A DNA stretch of 64,000 bases, from positions 1 to 64,000 of the forward strand of contig CAZGWH010000003.1 of NCBI GenBank assembly GCA_964529325.1, given 5' to 3'. Of the stretch, positions 16,183 through 25,913 are shown piece after piece; position 1 is the stretch's first letter, and the number at the start of each line of letters is the position of its first letter. Made by a program: the position numbers and the translations under genes. The stretch comes from GCA-2689995 sp964529325. GTDB taxonomy: Bacteria; Fidelibacterota; Marinisomatia; SCGC-AAA003-L08; GCA-2689995. Below the pieces are notes generated by a model. That model did not search any database. It was not told the DNA's origin and saw only the letters and a list, made by a program, of their open reading frames with translations.

Positions 16183-17681
16183 AAAATTCAACAAAAATAG
16201 CAAAAGAAGCAGGAATAAATATTGCAGGTGAAATGTATGGAGGGATTGTTCGATTTACATTTATTGGTATTCTTGCTCGTTTAGTTGGACCTGAATTTTT
16301 AGGGATTTATTCTATTGGGAATGCAATTACGCGTATTTTTGCTGTATTAGGTATTGCAGGATTAGATAAAGGAATATTACGATATGTAAGCTATAATCGA
16401 GGTGAAAATGAAAAAATAATAATTAAAAAATGGATTAATGTAGCTCTTAAATATGCACTATTATTTGGATTTATTGTATTCATTCTACAATTTGTCTTAT
16501 CATCAAAAATTACTCTTTTATTTTATAATGGAAATATTGATATAAAAAATATAATCCAATTATTTGCGTTCATTTTACCTTTTTCAATATTAAGTGGAAT
16601 TGCTGCTCATAGTACTCAAGGATTTAAAATTTTAAAATATAAGGTAATAACAATTCAAGTTATTCAACCAACAGCATTACTAATTATCCTTTTTACATTA
16701 TATTATTTTAATTATACTTTATTTGATCAAATAACATATCCTTTAATTATTGCAGAAATTATTGGGTTTACCCTAATGTTTATTTTTTTACAACGCATAA
16801 TGGTAATAAAACCAAAAGATGTAATAAATCAATCGTTAGATAGTGAAATTATTAAATTCTCATTTCCGCTTATGTTAGTCGGATTATTAGGAATGATGAT
16901 GCATTGGATTGATATTTTAATGTTAGGGTATTATTTAAATCCAGAAGAAGTAGGTATTTATCAGCCTGCCGTACGAACAACAGGAATTATTCGATTATTT
17001 TTAGTATCTTTTACAGGTATATTCACTCCGATGATGTCAGAGCTAATTGCCAATAATTTAATAAAAGAAATGAAAAATATTTATCAATTAACGGCAAGAT
17101 GGATGCTTACTCTCTCATTGCCATTTTTTGTAATAGCTCTCACTCGTTCCGAGCAAATTATGAATTTATTTGGAAATCAATTTATTATAGGAGCAAATAT
17201 TATTGTTATTTTAATGGTTGGGATGCTTTTTCAAGCAATTGGAAATCCCGCGGGTTCTACTTTGGTTATGGCAGGTAAAACAAAATTAGTTCTTTTCAAT
17301 ACTATTTTTGTTGCTTTTTTAAATATTTGTATCAATATTTATTTAATTCCAAAACTAGGTTTAATTGGAGCAGCATGGGGGACAGCTATATCTTTAATTA
17401 TTCTTTGTATTGTACGAATTATACAAATTTGGATATATTATAAAATACAACCATTTGGTTTTAATATATTAAAAGCTATCTTAAGTGGGATTATTTTATA
17501 TGTAATGTCAATATTTTTATCTACATATTTAAATCAAATCAATTATTTCTTAAATTTATGTATAACATTTAGCATATTAATTATTATTTATATGCTTTTA
17601 TTATTTATATTTAAATTAGAAAGAGAAGATATAGAAGTGATTGATTCAATAAAATTAAAATTTAAAGGTTTACAAAGTTAA
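16179..17681 (+). CDS. Polysaccharide/lipid-linked oligosaccharide flippase (Wzx/MOP type)
   Basis: 500 residues with about 14 membrane helices. The N-terminus (KEAGINIAGEMYGGIVRFTF...LARLVGPEFLGIYSIGNAI) and the second half with a polysaccharide-biosynthesis C-terminal region (NPAGSTLVMAGKTKLVLFNT...GLIGAAWGTAISL) are typical of Wzx/RfbX exporters of the MOP superfamily. These move undecaprenyl-linked or similar glycans across the inner membrane. It shares one base with the following YfhO-like gene (TAATG). With the GT4 and sulfotransferase genes it forms the export part of the locus. Confidence 0.88.
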   Translation: MKNSTKIAKEAGINIAGEMYGGIVRFTFIGILARLVGPEFLGIYSIGNAITRIFAVLGIAGLDKGILRYVSYNRGENEKIIIKKWINVALKYALLFGFIVFILQFVLSSKITLLFYNGNIDIKNIIQLFAFILPFSILSGIAAHSTQGFKILKYKVITIQVIQPTALLIILFTLYYFNYTLFDQITYPLIIAEIIGFTLMFIFLQRIMVIKPKDVINQSLDSEIIKFSFPLMLVGLLGMMMHWIDILMLGYYLNPEEVGIYQPAVRTTGIIRLFLVSFTGIFTPMMSELIANNLIKEMKNIYQLTARWMLTLSLPFFVIALTRSEQIMNLFGNQFIIGANIIVILMVGMLFQAIGNPAGSTLVMAGKTKLVLFNTIFVAFLNICINIYLIPKLGLIGAAWGTAISLIILCIVRIIQIWIYYKIQPFGFNILKAILSGIILYVMSIFLSTYLNQINYFLNLCITFSILIIIYMLLLFIFKLEREDIEVIDSIKLKFKGLQS

Positions 17682-19996
17682 TGTCGAATTATCAAAAAAT
17701 TATTATATTTATTGCAATCATGCTTTTTTCTCTCATATTTACTTTTAAAGATGTAATTAGTGGAAATAATGTATTCGCAACTCCAGACTCACAATCTGCA
17801 TCATCTGTAGGAAAAGGAATGGAAACATACAAAGCTGAAAATGGAGAATACCCAAAATGGAATCCTTGGATATTTTCTGGAGTTCCATCTACTCATTCAC
17901 TACAACATGTATCTCGATTCTATCCACCAAATTTTATTTTAAAACACCTAAACCAAATAGGAATGCCTGGATTTATAAATTATTTATTACATTTTATATT
18001 TGCAGGTTTTGGATGTTTCTTAATATTATATAATCGGAAAATAAATTATTGGGCTTCAGTTTATTCAGGGTTATCATTTGCTCTCATGCCATATTTAATC
18101 ACTATGATTGTTCATGGACATGGTTCTCAAATGATGACTTCTGCTTATATTCCATGGATTTTTTATGCATTAGATCGACTTAGAGAAAATATCAATATTA
18201 AAAATACCTCAATTCTATCCATATTAATTGGATTCCAATTATTAAGAGGTCATGTTCAAATTGCTTACTTTACCTGGCTGATTATCGGTGTTTATATTTT
18301 ATTTTACTTTATTACAGGATTATTAAATAAAAATCAAAAAGTATCATCTGATTTTTATTTTTACTCATTCATAGCGTTAATGATCGGTTTTGGTACTGCT
18401 GTTCAATTATATTACCCTGCCCATTCTTATTCTAGTTTTTCCATTAGAGGGGGTAGCGGGGGAGGTACTGGCTTTGACTATGCAACTGCATGGTCATTCA
18501 GTTTAGGAGAAATGTTAACCTTTTTTAATCCTAATTATTACGGTTTTGGAAGTGCTACTTATTGGGGGAATATGCCTTTCACAGATTATCCTAACTATAT
18601 GGGAATACTAACAATTACATTTATGCTTATTGCAATATTTAATATTCGAAATACAAAAATAGGAATACTATTTTTTATTTGGTCTGCATCTCTATTATTA
18701 TCATTTGGACACAATACACCAATTTATAAATTATTTTATAATTACTTCCCATTTTTCAATAAATTTAGAGTTCCTGCAATGTTTTTAATTCTTTTGCAGT
18801 TTAGTACTGTAATATTAGCAGGGTTAGGTTTAGATTATTTATTGAAAAATGTATCAAAATGGAAAAACTATTTAAAATATATTTCCATCCCAATTTTAAT
18901 TATAATTATTTCATTTTTTACAAAAAATTCCTTCTTATCTAGTTCAGAGAAGTCTCATAATATATTAGATAAAATTAGATTAGAAATGATTAATGATGGA
19001 GCATTAAATGTATTAGGTATATTTTTAATTGCTTTAATTTTATTTTTCTTATTCTATAAAAAATTAATAAATGAAAAATTAATAGGAATTGGAATTTTAA
19101 CTCTATTAATTATTGATTTATATCCTATAAACAATGAAATTATTCATCCAAGTCAAAAATTTACTCAGTCTCAATTAATGATGTCTTCGAGAAATTATAA
19201 AAAATTACAAAAAAATGATGATATTATTAATTATTTACAAAATGATAAATCTAATTTTAGAATTCTTCCATTACCCCCATTGCTAAACGATAATCGGTGG
19301 GCTGGATTTCAAATTGAAAATGTAGGGGGATACCATCCTGCAAAATTGCAAAATTATCAAAAAATGATGACAGATGTAGGTTTTAATTCACCTGGTTTTC
19401 TACACATGTTAAATGTAAAATATTTAATCAGCTTAAGTCCATTAAATCATCCTATGTTTACAGAGGTATTCATTGGAAAGTTAAATCATCAAGGAAATTT
19501 AAAAAATACATTTATATATTTAAATAAAATGAGTACAAATAATATTATATTCCCTCACTTTATTGATAAATATACAACACATACTGAACTGATAAATAAT
19601 TTGAAAAAACCAACATATTCACCAATAAATACAGTATATATTAATAATAGTGATGATATAATTAATGGTGAAAATGGAATTGGTATATTACAGGAATATT
19701 CAAAAAGTGCAGATTTAATCTCAGCTACTATAAATATGGATAATGCAGGTCTAATTGTATTTAGTGAAATTTATTATCCAAATGGGTGGGAGTGCTCTGT
19801 AAATAATAAAATAGTAGATATTATTGAAGTTAATGGATTATTAAGAGGAATTTATTTAGATAAAGGAATAAATAAAATTACAATGATATTTAAGCCAAAT
19901 GATTTAAAAATGAGTAGAATTATTTCATTATGTTCATTTTTCATAATAGGGCTTGGGTTTTTCTTTGGCTTAATTAAATCTAAAAAATATGATTAA
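17681..19996 (+). CDS. YfhO-like large membrane protein
   Basis: 771 residues: about a dozen membrane helices followed by a soluble C-terminal domain and a last helix. The N-terminal periplasmic loop (ATPDSQSASSVGKGMETYK ... PKWNPWIFSGVPSTHSLQ) and the late WECSVNNKIVDIIEVNGLLRG segment are characteristic of YfhO-type proteins. In Firmicutes YfhO glycosylates lipoteichoic acid, and the architecture resembles GT-C glycosyltransferases using lipid-linked donors. In FCB bacteria the family is common but uncharacterised. It overlaps the histidine kinase gene by 8 nt. Glycosylation at the periplasmic face is inferred from family and context. Confidence 0.82.
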   Translation: MSNYQKIIIFIAIMLFSLIFTFKDVISGNNVFATPDSQSASSVGKGMETYKAENGEYPKWNPWIFSGVPSTHSLQHVSRFYPPNFILKHLNQIGMPGFINYLLHFIFAGFGCFLILYNRKINYWASVYSGLSFALMPYLITMIVHGHGSQMMTSAYIPWIFYALDRLRENINIKNTSILSILIGFQLLRGHVQIAYFTWLIIGVYILFYFITGLLNKNQKVSSDFYFYSFIALMIGFGTAVQLYYPAHSYSSFSIRGGSGGGTGFDYATAWSFSLGEMLTFFNPNYYGFGSATYWGNMPFTDYPNYMGILTITFMLIAIFNIRNTKIGILFFIWSASLLLSFGHNTPIYKLFYNYFPFFNKFRVPAMFLILLQFSTVILAGLGLDYLLKNVSKWKNYLKYISIPILIIIISFFTKNSFLSSSEKSHNILDKIRLEMINDGALNVLGIFLIALILFFLFYKKLINEKLIGIGILTLLIIDLYPINNEIIHPSQKFTQSQLMMSSRNYKKLQKNDDIINYLQNDKSNFRILPLPPLLNDNRWAGFQIENVGGYHPAKLQNYQKMMTDVGFNSPGFLHMLNVKYLISLSPLNHPMFTEVFIGKLNHQGNLKNTFIYLNKMSTNNIIFPHFIDKYTTHTELINNLKKPTYSPINTVYINNSDDIINGENGIGILQEYSKSADLISATINMDNAGLIVFSEIYYPNGWECSVNNKIVDIIEVNGLLRGIYLDKGINKITMIFKPNDLKMSRIISLCSFFIIGLGFFFGLIKSKKYD

Positions 19997-21146
19997 AGAA
20001 AATTATAAAATACTCATAGCCTTCTTAGGTTTAATTATTATATTAATTACATTTAGTTTAAACCATTATCTCATTTCTGAAATTAGAAATGATGCGAGAA
20101 CTCAAATTGAACAAATTACAAAAATTTATTCCGAAAAAGTAAATTCAAGCAATGTTGAAGAATTAACTGTGATTTTAGAAGTATTACTACCTTCAATTAC
20201 TTTTCCATTAATTATTACGACAAATGATGAAATTTATGCAGTACGAAATATTAATATCAATACTCCTCCAAATACACCCGTTTATAAAAAACAAGTTACA
20301 AAAATTATTAAAAGAATGGACTCTTATTTTACTCCAATTCCAATAAAATGGAACTCTAATTCTTTTAGCTTGATTCATTTTGGTGATCCCGACCTAATTC
20401 AAAAAATCCAATGGATACCGTATATTCAAATAGGAATGTTAGCTATATTTATTTCTTTAATTTTATTTTCGTTACATTTAATAGGTGACCATGAAAAAGA
20501 CAAACTATGGGTTGGGATGACACGGGAGACAGCACATCAGTTAGGAACTCCAATCTCATCATTATTAGGATGGATTGATTTATTGAAAGATGAAAAAATA
20601 GATTCTAAAATAATTAATTCAATGAATTTAGATATTCAAAGACTCAAAGAAATAGCAGATAGATTTTATAAAATAGGCTCTAAGCCTAAATTTGTTGAAA
20701 TTGATTTAATGGATCTATCGAATGAAATTTGCGAATATATAAAAAATAGAATTCCTTCAAAAACAGAAATAAAATTAAATGTAGTAGGTGATCATGTCCA
20801 TATTATGGGTGCTAAAACATTAATTGGATGGGCTATCGAAAATTTATTAAAAAACTCCATTGATGCCTGTAAAGATAAAAAAGGTGATATTAAAATTAAT
20901 TTAAGTATAGAAAACCATATTGCAATACTAGATGTAATTGATAATGGTATGGGTATAAAAAAATCAGAGTGGAATAATATTTTTTCTGCTGGATTTAGTA
21001 ATAAAAATAAAGGATGGGGTTTAGGATTAAGTTTAACAAAGAGAATTATAGAAAATATTCATCTGGGCAAAATAGGAGTTCTAAAATCTCAAGATGGCGA
21101 AACTATAATTAGACTAAACCTACCATTAAATAATTTAATAAAATAA
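19989..21146 (+). CDS. Membrane sensor histidine kinase
   Basis: 385 residues: membrane helix (~8-26), a ~110-residue extracytoplasmic sensor region, a second helix (~150-170), then a HisKA-type dimerisation domain with phospho-acceptor His183 in ETAHQLGTPISSLLGW and a HATPase domain with ENLLKNSIDAC (N box), DVIDNGMGI (G1) and GWGLGLSLTKRI (G2). It autophosphorylates on His183 and would pass phosphate to a response regulator, but no regulator gene lies next to it. The sensor region is not a recognised domain. It follows the YfhO-like gene by overlap and precedes marC by 5 nt. Confidence 0.9.
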   Translation: MIKENYKILIAFLGLIIILITFSLNHYLISEIRNDARTQIEQITKIYSEKVNSSNVEELTVILEVLLPSITFPLIITTNDEIYAVRNININTPPNTPVYKKQVTKIIKRMDSYFTPIPIKWNSNSFSLIHFGDPDLIQKIQWIPYIQIGMLAIFISLILFSLHLIGDHEKDKLWVGMTRETAHQLGTPISSLLGWIDLLKDEKIDSKIINSMNLDIQRLKEIADRFYKIGSKPKFVEIDLMDLSNEICEYIKNRIPSKTEIKLNVVGDHVHIMGAKTLIGWAIENLLKNSIDACKDKKGDIKINLSIENHIAILDVIDNGMGIKKSEWNNIFSAGFSNKNKGWGLGLSLTKRIIENIHLGKIGVLKSQDGETIIRLNLPLNNLIK

Positions 21147-21151
21147 TATCT

Positions 21152-21787
21152 ATGACAAATATTGAATATCTATTATTATGTTTTTCAACTTTATTCAGTT
21201 TGGTTAATCCATTGGGATTTCTACCTATTTTTCTCGCACTAACTGATAAATACGATAAACCTCAACGAATTATCGTACTGAAAAATGGAATTATTACGGC
21301 AATGTTTACATTGATAATCTTTTCAATTCTCGGTACTGCAATATTTACTTTTTTCGGAATTACAATTGAAGCATTTCAAATAATGGGTGGAATTATTTTC
21401 TTTAAAACAGGTCAACGGATGCTCGAAGGGAATATTGGAAAAACAAGAACTTCCCCCGTAGAAGAGGAGGAAAGCATAGAGAAAGATAATATTGGCATTA
21501 GTCCACTTGGAATACCGATTATTGCTGGCCCAGGTGCTATAACAGCTACGATGGTATTAACAGGAAAAACAGGGAGTTATGAACATCTATTTATTTTAAT
21601 ATCATCCATTATTTTCGTTTTAATTGTAACTTACCTAACTTTTTTATGGGGAGAGACATTAATTAATAAATTAGGGCAAACTGGATCGAAAATTATACAA
21701 AGGATAATGGGGTTATTATTAATGGTAATTGCTATTCAATTTATTATTACTGGCTCTGAAACTGTATTATATCGCATTATACATTAA
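21152..21787 (+). CDS. MarC family integral membrane protein (UPF0056)
   Basis: 211 residues, six predicted membrane helices. SLVNPLGFLPIFLALTDKY, EAFQIMGGIIFFKTGQRML and SPLGIPIIAGPGAITATMVL are the conserved blocks of the MarC/UPF0056 family. Despite the name, MarC is not established as an antibiotic-efflux protein and its substrate is unknown. Length and motifs are normal for the family. Confidence 0.92.
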   Translation: MTNIEYLLLCFSTLFSLVNPLGFLPIFLALTDKYDKPQRIIVLKNGIITAMFTLIIFSILGTAIFTFFGITIEAFQIMGGIIFFKTGQRMLEGNIGKTRTSPVEEEESIEKDNIGISPLGIPIIAGPGAITATMVLTGKTGSYEHLFILISSIIFVLIVTYLTFLWGETLINKLGQTGSKIIQRIMGLLLMVIAIQFIITGSETVLYRIIH

Positions 21788-21794
21788 TAAATAT

Positions 21795-22553
21795 TTGAGA
21801 ACTTTATTTTATTTTTATTTTCTAATATCTTGTAGTTGTTATAATGATAATTATAATAATTCATCGTTTGAAATTATTAGGGGGAGACTTCCAATATTAA
21901 TAACAATTCCACACGATGGAAATAAAATTTTAAATTATGTACCAATTCGAAAAGATACCTATTTAGATTTTAATAATAAAAATGACCTTCATACTAGAAC
22001 AATAGGATTAGATATTGCGGATGAACTTTACTCCCTTACAGGTAAATTACCAACGATTATAATAAATAATATTCATCGTAAGTATGTTGATTTAAATAGA
22101 GATTCAAAGTTAGCATATAGTAGTACAAGAACCAAAATAATATATAATAACTATCATAAACTCATTTATGAAGAAATAAAAAGTAAATTGAAAAATAATA
22201 AATCAGTTCTATTATTAGACTTACATGGGTTTTCTTGCGATACAATAGATGTTTCGCTTAGTACTCGTAATCATAAAACATTATATAATGAAAATGAATT
22301 TGATTTGATTTTCAAATCATCTTCTGGAATTTATAAAACTTTACTATATAATAATTATATAACTAAAATTAATAATCCATTTTATGGTGGATATACAATA
22401 AAAGATATAACGACAAAGTTTAATGAAAATTTATCAGCAATGCAAATTGAACTTGGAAATAAAATTAGATATAATAAAAATGAAGGAGATAGGTTTGTAA
22501 AATTAATTTCTGAAAGTTTAATTTACTATTTGGAGGAAAAAGGTTATAATTGA
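21795..22553 (+). CDS. N-formylglutamate amidohydrolase-like lipoprotein
   Basis: About 252 residues from TTG at 21795, which I prefer to the ATG at 21729 lying deep inside marC because it gives a compact lipoprotein signal (MRTLFYFYFLISCSC). The body matches the N-formylglutamate amidohydrolase (HutG/FGase) family: LITIPHDGN, NDLHTRTIGLDIADEL, NNIHRKYVDLNRD and LLLDLHGF carry the expected His/Asp/Arg residues of a zinc-dependent amidohydrolase. It has no neighbouring histidine-degradation genes. A lipid-anchored periplasmic amidohydrolase acting on another acyl-amide is more likely than HutG itself. The 3' end converges on the minus-strand gene at 22575. Confidence 0.75.
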   Translation: MRTLFYFYFLISCSCYNDNYNNSSFEIIRGRLPILITIPHDGNKILNYVPIRKDTYLDFNNKNDLHTRTIGLDIADELYSLTGKLPTIIINNIHRKYVDLNRDSKLAYSSTRTKIIYNNYHKLIYEEIKSKLKNNKSVLLLDLHGFSCDTIDVSLSTRNHKTLYNENEFDLIFKSSSGIYKTLLYNNYITKINNPFYGGYTIKDITTKFNENLSAMQIELGNKIRYNKNEGDRFVKLISESLIYYLEEKGYN

Positions 22554-22574
22554 TTTATAGAAACACATACAACT

Positions 22575-23441
22575 TTACTTAATATATATTATCGGCATAA
22601 CATTGGATGGTTCGCCAATCACTGATAGCTGTACAAAATATTTCCCACTTTGCAGGTTCATAGGTTTTATTTGTAGATTTTGGTTTCCTGTTTGTGAAAA
22701 AAAATTAAATTGCTCTAATAATTGACCCTTTAAATTAAATATATTAACAACAACATTTCCGCTACTCGGATTAAAATAATTAATGTTAAAATCTGGATTA
22801 AATGGATTGGGATAAATTTTATTTATTATAAAACTTTTATTTAATATATTATTATCCATATTCTTCAAACTAATGCATTCACCAATTTTTAATTTAATTT
22901 CCATAGGAGGATTTACAAATTGCGTAAACCAAAAAGTTAAAGTATCTTCTATTGTAATATTATAATTAGTATAATTATGTTCGATAATATAATTACAATC
23001 AGCCCAAATATCATCATTAATTAAATAGAATGATACTTTTCCTGGGATTTCTGCATTAAACTCCATATTCCATTCTTGATAATTATATTCCAAAAAAATA
23101 TCATCTTTATTACGAATATCTTGCGTGAACTTAGTTGCTCCAAAATTATTATCCCAACAATCACCTGCACCTATATCATAATGCGGAAAAGCCAATCTAC
23201 ACCATCGTTGTATTTCAACAGGAGGCTCTATAACATCAAATTCAGTATCATAACAATCTGATGCAATATCAGAAAATCCTGCAAAATTAAAAGAATCATA
23301 AGTAAAAAAAGATGAATCAATTAAAGTAGGACTTATCCAGCTCATATTCATTTCATATTTTGCAATAATTTGTACTTTTGATGTATGTTGTGATAGTGTA
23401 ATTGAAATAAATAAGATATATATAATATATTTAATATTCAT
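22575..23441 (-). CDS. Secreted protein with C-terminal type IX sorting domain
   Basis: 288 residues. Signal peptide MNIKYIIYILFISITLSQ, a ~170-residue cysteine-containing middle of unknown fold, and a C-terminal type A sorting domain (~205-288): KIYPNPFNPDFNINYF, VVVNIFNLKGQLLEQF and LQSGKYFVQLSV. Such domains direct secretion by the type IX system and are cut off on export. The YPNPFNP form is typical of FCB phyla outside Bacteroidota. The ATG overlaps the stop of the enoyl-CoA hydratase gene (ATGA), an odd pairing of a surface protein with a metabolic operon. Function of the middle region unknown. Confidence 0.88.
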   Translation of the reverse strand: MNIKYIIYILFISITLSQHTSKVQIIAKYEMNMSWISPTLIDSSFFTYDSFNFAGFSDIASDCYDTEFDVIEPPVEIQRWCRLAFPHYDIGAGDCWDNNFGATKFTQDIRNKDDIFLEYNYQEWNMEFNAEIPGKVSFYLINDDIWADCNYIIEHNYTNYNITIEDTLTFWFTQFVNPPMEIKLKIGECISLKNMDNNILNKSFIINKIYPNPFNPDFNINYFNPSSGNVVVNIFNLKGQLLEQFNFFSQTGNQNLQIKPMNLQSGKYFVQLSVIGEPSNVMPIIYIK

Positions 23442-24211
23442 TCATTTCGCCATTTAGGTTTTCTTTTTTCATTATAAGCTTTAAGTGCTTCCAGCCTATC
23501 TTTTGTTCCTAATGTTTCTAAATACGCATTTCTTTCAATTTCGAGCCCTATTTTTGAATTTTCTCTAAAACTATTATTTATTGATTTTTTAGCTGAATTT
23601 ATTGCAATCGGCGCATTTTTTATTATTTCTCTCGCCAATAATATTGAATTATCTAATGGATTTTCTGCAATTTGATCAATTAATCCAATATCTAATGCTT
23701 TTTTCGAATTTATAATTTTTGCAGTATAAATATATCTTTTTGCATTTGCTAGTCCTATTATTTTAGGTAACCGAAAAGTTCCACCTGCACCAGGGATTAT
23801 TCCTAAGCTTGTTTCAGGAAATCCGATTTTAATATTTTGAGATGCTATTCTAAAATCACAGCAAAGTGCTAATTCAGCACCGCCACCAAGCACAGCACCC
23901 TCAAGCGATGCAATTACAGGAATTGTCATATTATCAATTTTGTTAAATACATTATTTAAGTTATTTAAAAAATGAATTGTTTCTTGGTTAGTAAATTGAC
24001 TTCGCTCTTTTAAATCAGCACCAGCACAAAAGTGTTTTAATTTACTTGAAATTACTAAACACCTTGCACTGAGATCTTTAATAATTAAATTAATTGAAGA
24101 ATTAAATTCTTGTAGAAATTGAATTGATATTGCATTCACTGGTGAATTATTAAAAGATAATATATATATATTATCTTCAATTAATTCTAAATCGATAAGT
24201 TGATTTTCCAT
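23438..24211 (-). CDS. Enoyl-CoA hydratase/isomerase family protein
   Basis: 257 residues, normal length for the crotonase family. The oxyanion-hole elements AGADLKE and EGAVLGGGAELALCCDF and the catalytic-Glu segment FPETSLGIIPGAGGTFRLP are intact, so it should hydrate an enoyl-CoA. It is the last metabolic gene of a run with an acyl-CoA carboxylase beta subunit and a split AtuA. By analogy with leucine or acyclic-isoprenoid catabolism it may hydrate the methylglutaconyl-CoA or isohexenylglutaconyl-CoA type product of the carboxylase. That substrate is inferred from the neighbours. Confidence 0.9.
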   Translation of the reverse strand: MENQLIDLELIEDNIYILSFNNSPVNAISIQFLQEFNSSINLIIKDLSARCLVISSKLKHFCAGADLKERSQFTNQETIHFLNNLNNVFNKIDNMTIPVIASLEGAVLGGGAELALCCDFRIASQNIKIGFPETSLGIIPGAGGTFRLPKIIGLANAKRYIYTAKIINSKKALDIGLIDQIAENPLDNSILLAREIIKNAPIAINSAKKSINNSFRENSKIGLEIERNAYLETLGTKDRLEALKAYNEKRKPKWRNE

Positions 24212-24216
24212 CTTGG

Positions 24217-24543
24217 CTATATTAAATGATTTGGAACATCTAATTTCAATAATAACATTGCCTGACCATGTGTTTTTCCCTGTGCATCGTTTATTAAAGT
24301 TTCGGACCCGCCTCCACCCAAGCTATCACCTAAAATAAAATTTAATGCAAAAATATTATCTAATTCATATCTTATTACTTCACCTTTTGCAATTGATTTA
24401 AAATGGTTTTTTATTAATTCTACAGTTATATTTCGTTTTGCCCATTGATAAATATCATTATTTTTAAATAATACTCCTACATTTGAGCTTGGTCCTTTAT
24501 CTCCAGATCTTGCATTAGCTATTTGTTTTAATTCAATTAACAT
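24217..24543 (-). CDS. AtuA C-terminal-domain-like protein
   Basis: 108 residues. IANARSGDKGPSSNVGVLFKN and the following fold match the small C-terminal domain found at the end of AtuA-type (DUF1446) proteins of acyclic terpene utilisation. Here it is a free-standing gene 11 nt downstream of the gene for the large AtuA domain, so a protein that is single-chain in pseudomonads is split into two. Probably the two polypeptides associate. AtuA's reaction is not established. Confidence 0.82.
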   Translation of the reverse strand: MLIELKQIANARSGDKGPSSNVGVLFKNNDIYQWAKRNITVELIKNHFKSIAKGEVIRYELDNIFALNFILGDSLGGGGSETLINDAQGKTHGQAMLLLKLDVPNHLI

Positions 24544-24554
24544 TATTATAACTC

Positions 24555-25913
24555 CTATGTTTTTACTATACTAACAGTTGTTTTAATTAAGTTTTTAGGG
24601 ATTAATGTCGGCCAATATGCAACAATTGGTTGAGCTTTTGGCCTCCCTCCAGAAAACCCTGTAATTCCAGGAGGTCCATTCGTAATAACTGGTGCTAATT
24701 CTTTACCAAATCGATTAACTTTTTCTTTATTTTTATCTTTAACTCCTAATCTTAAAACCACTTCATTTATATTTTTTGAAATATTAACAATATCTTTATG
24801 GCATGAATTTACTCCTAAAAACTCAGTTTGTGTATCTTCATAAACACAATCAGCATTTTTAAGTCTTTCCCATATAATTTCTGCTGTTTTTTTTGCTTTT
24901 TCCATCGCATCGGGGCCTGAAATTGTTAATTGACCTGTAGCTTTATAGCCAGCAAAATAACTTATTGCAACTTTATATGTATCTGTTTCTTCCAATCCTT
25001 TAACATTGGAAATATGTACTCTATTATTGCCTAAATCCTCTAATTTGAAAGATGTAAAATCCACACATACATCAGGTGAAATATATTTTTTAGGATTCCC
25101 CATTTCATATAAGATTTGTTCACAAACCGTTTCTCTATTTACAAGCCCACCACTTTGATCTTGCTTTGTAATTATAAAATCGCCTGTAGAATTAATTTCA
25201 ACAATAGGGTATCCAATATTAGCAAGGTCTGGCACTTTCCACCATTTTGAATAATTCCCACCCGTACATTGAGCACCGCATTCAAGTACATGTCCTGCAA
25301 GTGTACCAGATGCCAATCTATTTATATTTTCTTTCACCCAACCAAATTCATAAATTGTTGGACCTAGAACAAGTCCAGGATCAGATACTCTACCCGCAAG
25401 AACAATTTCAGCTCCTAATTCTAAAGCTTCAGCAATAGGAAAACTATTAATATATACATTTGCAGAAGTAACTTTTTCTCTTATTTGATCAAAACTTGCT
25501 CCTGTTTCTAAATTTTCAAAAGAAACCCCTTGAGAAATAAACTGATCAATTTCATCAAAAATATCATCACCTTCAATAATGCCAATTTTTAATTTATGTC
25601 CCAATTTATTTGCGACCTGAACTAATTTTTGGCTACAACTTTTAGGGTTTACTCCTCCTGCATTTGAAATAATTTTAACTGAATTTTCTTTTATTATATT
25701 TAAGGATAATTCAATCATTTCAACAAAATCATTTGCATAACCGGCGTCTGGATTCTTTAATTTTTGTCTTTGCATTATTGACAATGTAACTTCAGCGAGA
25801 TAATCTAAAGTTAAATAATCAATATTCCCCTTTTTCAATAGTTGAATAGGGGCATCAATAGAATCTCCCCAAAAACCTTGACCATTTCCAATACGTGTTA
25901 TTTTCGAAATCAT
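24555..25913 (-). CDS. AtuA-like DUF1446 family protein (large domain)
   Basis: 452 residues covering the DUF1446/AtuA N-terminal region: RIGNGQGFWGDSIDAPIQLL, NAGGVNPKSC, VLAGRVSDPGLVLGP, HVLECGAQCTGGNYS and GPPGITGFSGGRPK. In Pseudomonas atuA belongs to the citronellol/geraniol degradation cluster with geranyl-CoA carboxylase, but its reaction is unproven. It overlaps the carboxylase beta-subunit gene by ATGA and is followed by the separate C-terminal-domain gene, so the module is co-translated. Confidence 0.88.
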   Translation of the reverse strand: MISKITRIGNGQGFWGDSIDAPIQLLKKGNIDYLTLDYLAEVTLSIMQRQKLKNPDAGYANDFVEMIELSLNIIKENSVKIISNAGGVNPKSCSQKLVQVANKLGHKLKIGIIEGDDIFDEIDQFISQGVSFENLETGASFDQIREKVTSANVYINSFPIAEALELGAEIVLAGRVSDPGLVLGPTIYEFGWVKENINRLASGTLAGHVLECGAQCTGGNYSKWWKVPDLANIGYPIVEINSTGDFIITKQDQSGGLVNRETVCEQILYEMGNPKKYISPDVCVDFTSFKLEDLGNNRVHISNVKGLEETDTYKVAISYFAGYKATGQLTISGPDAMEKAKKTAEIIWERLKNADCVYEDTQTEFLGVNSCHKDIVNISKNINEVVLRLGVKDKNKEKVNRFGKELAPVITNGPPGITGFSGGRPKAQPIVAYWPTLIPKNLIKTTVSIVKT

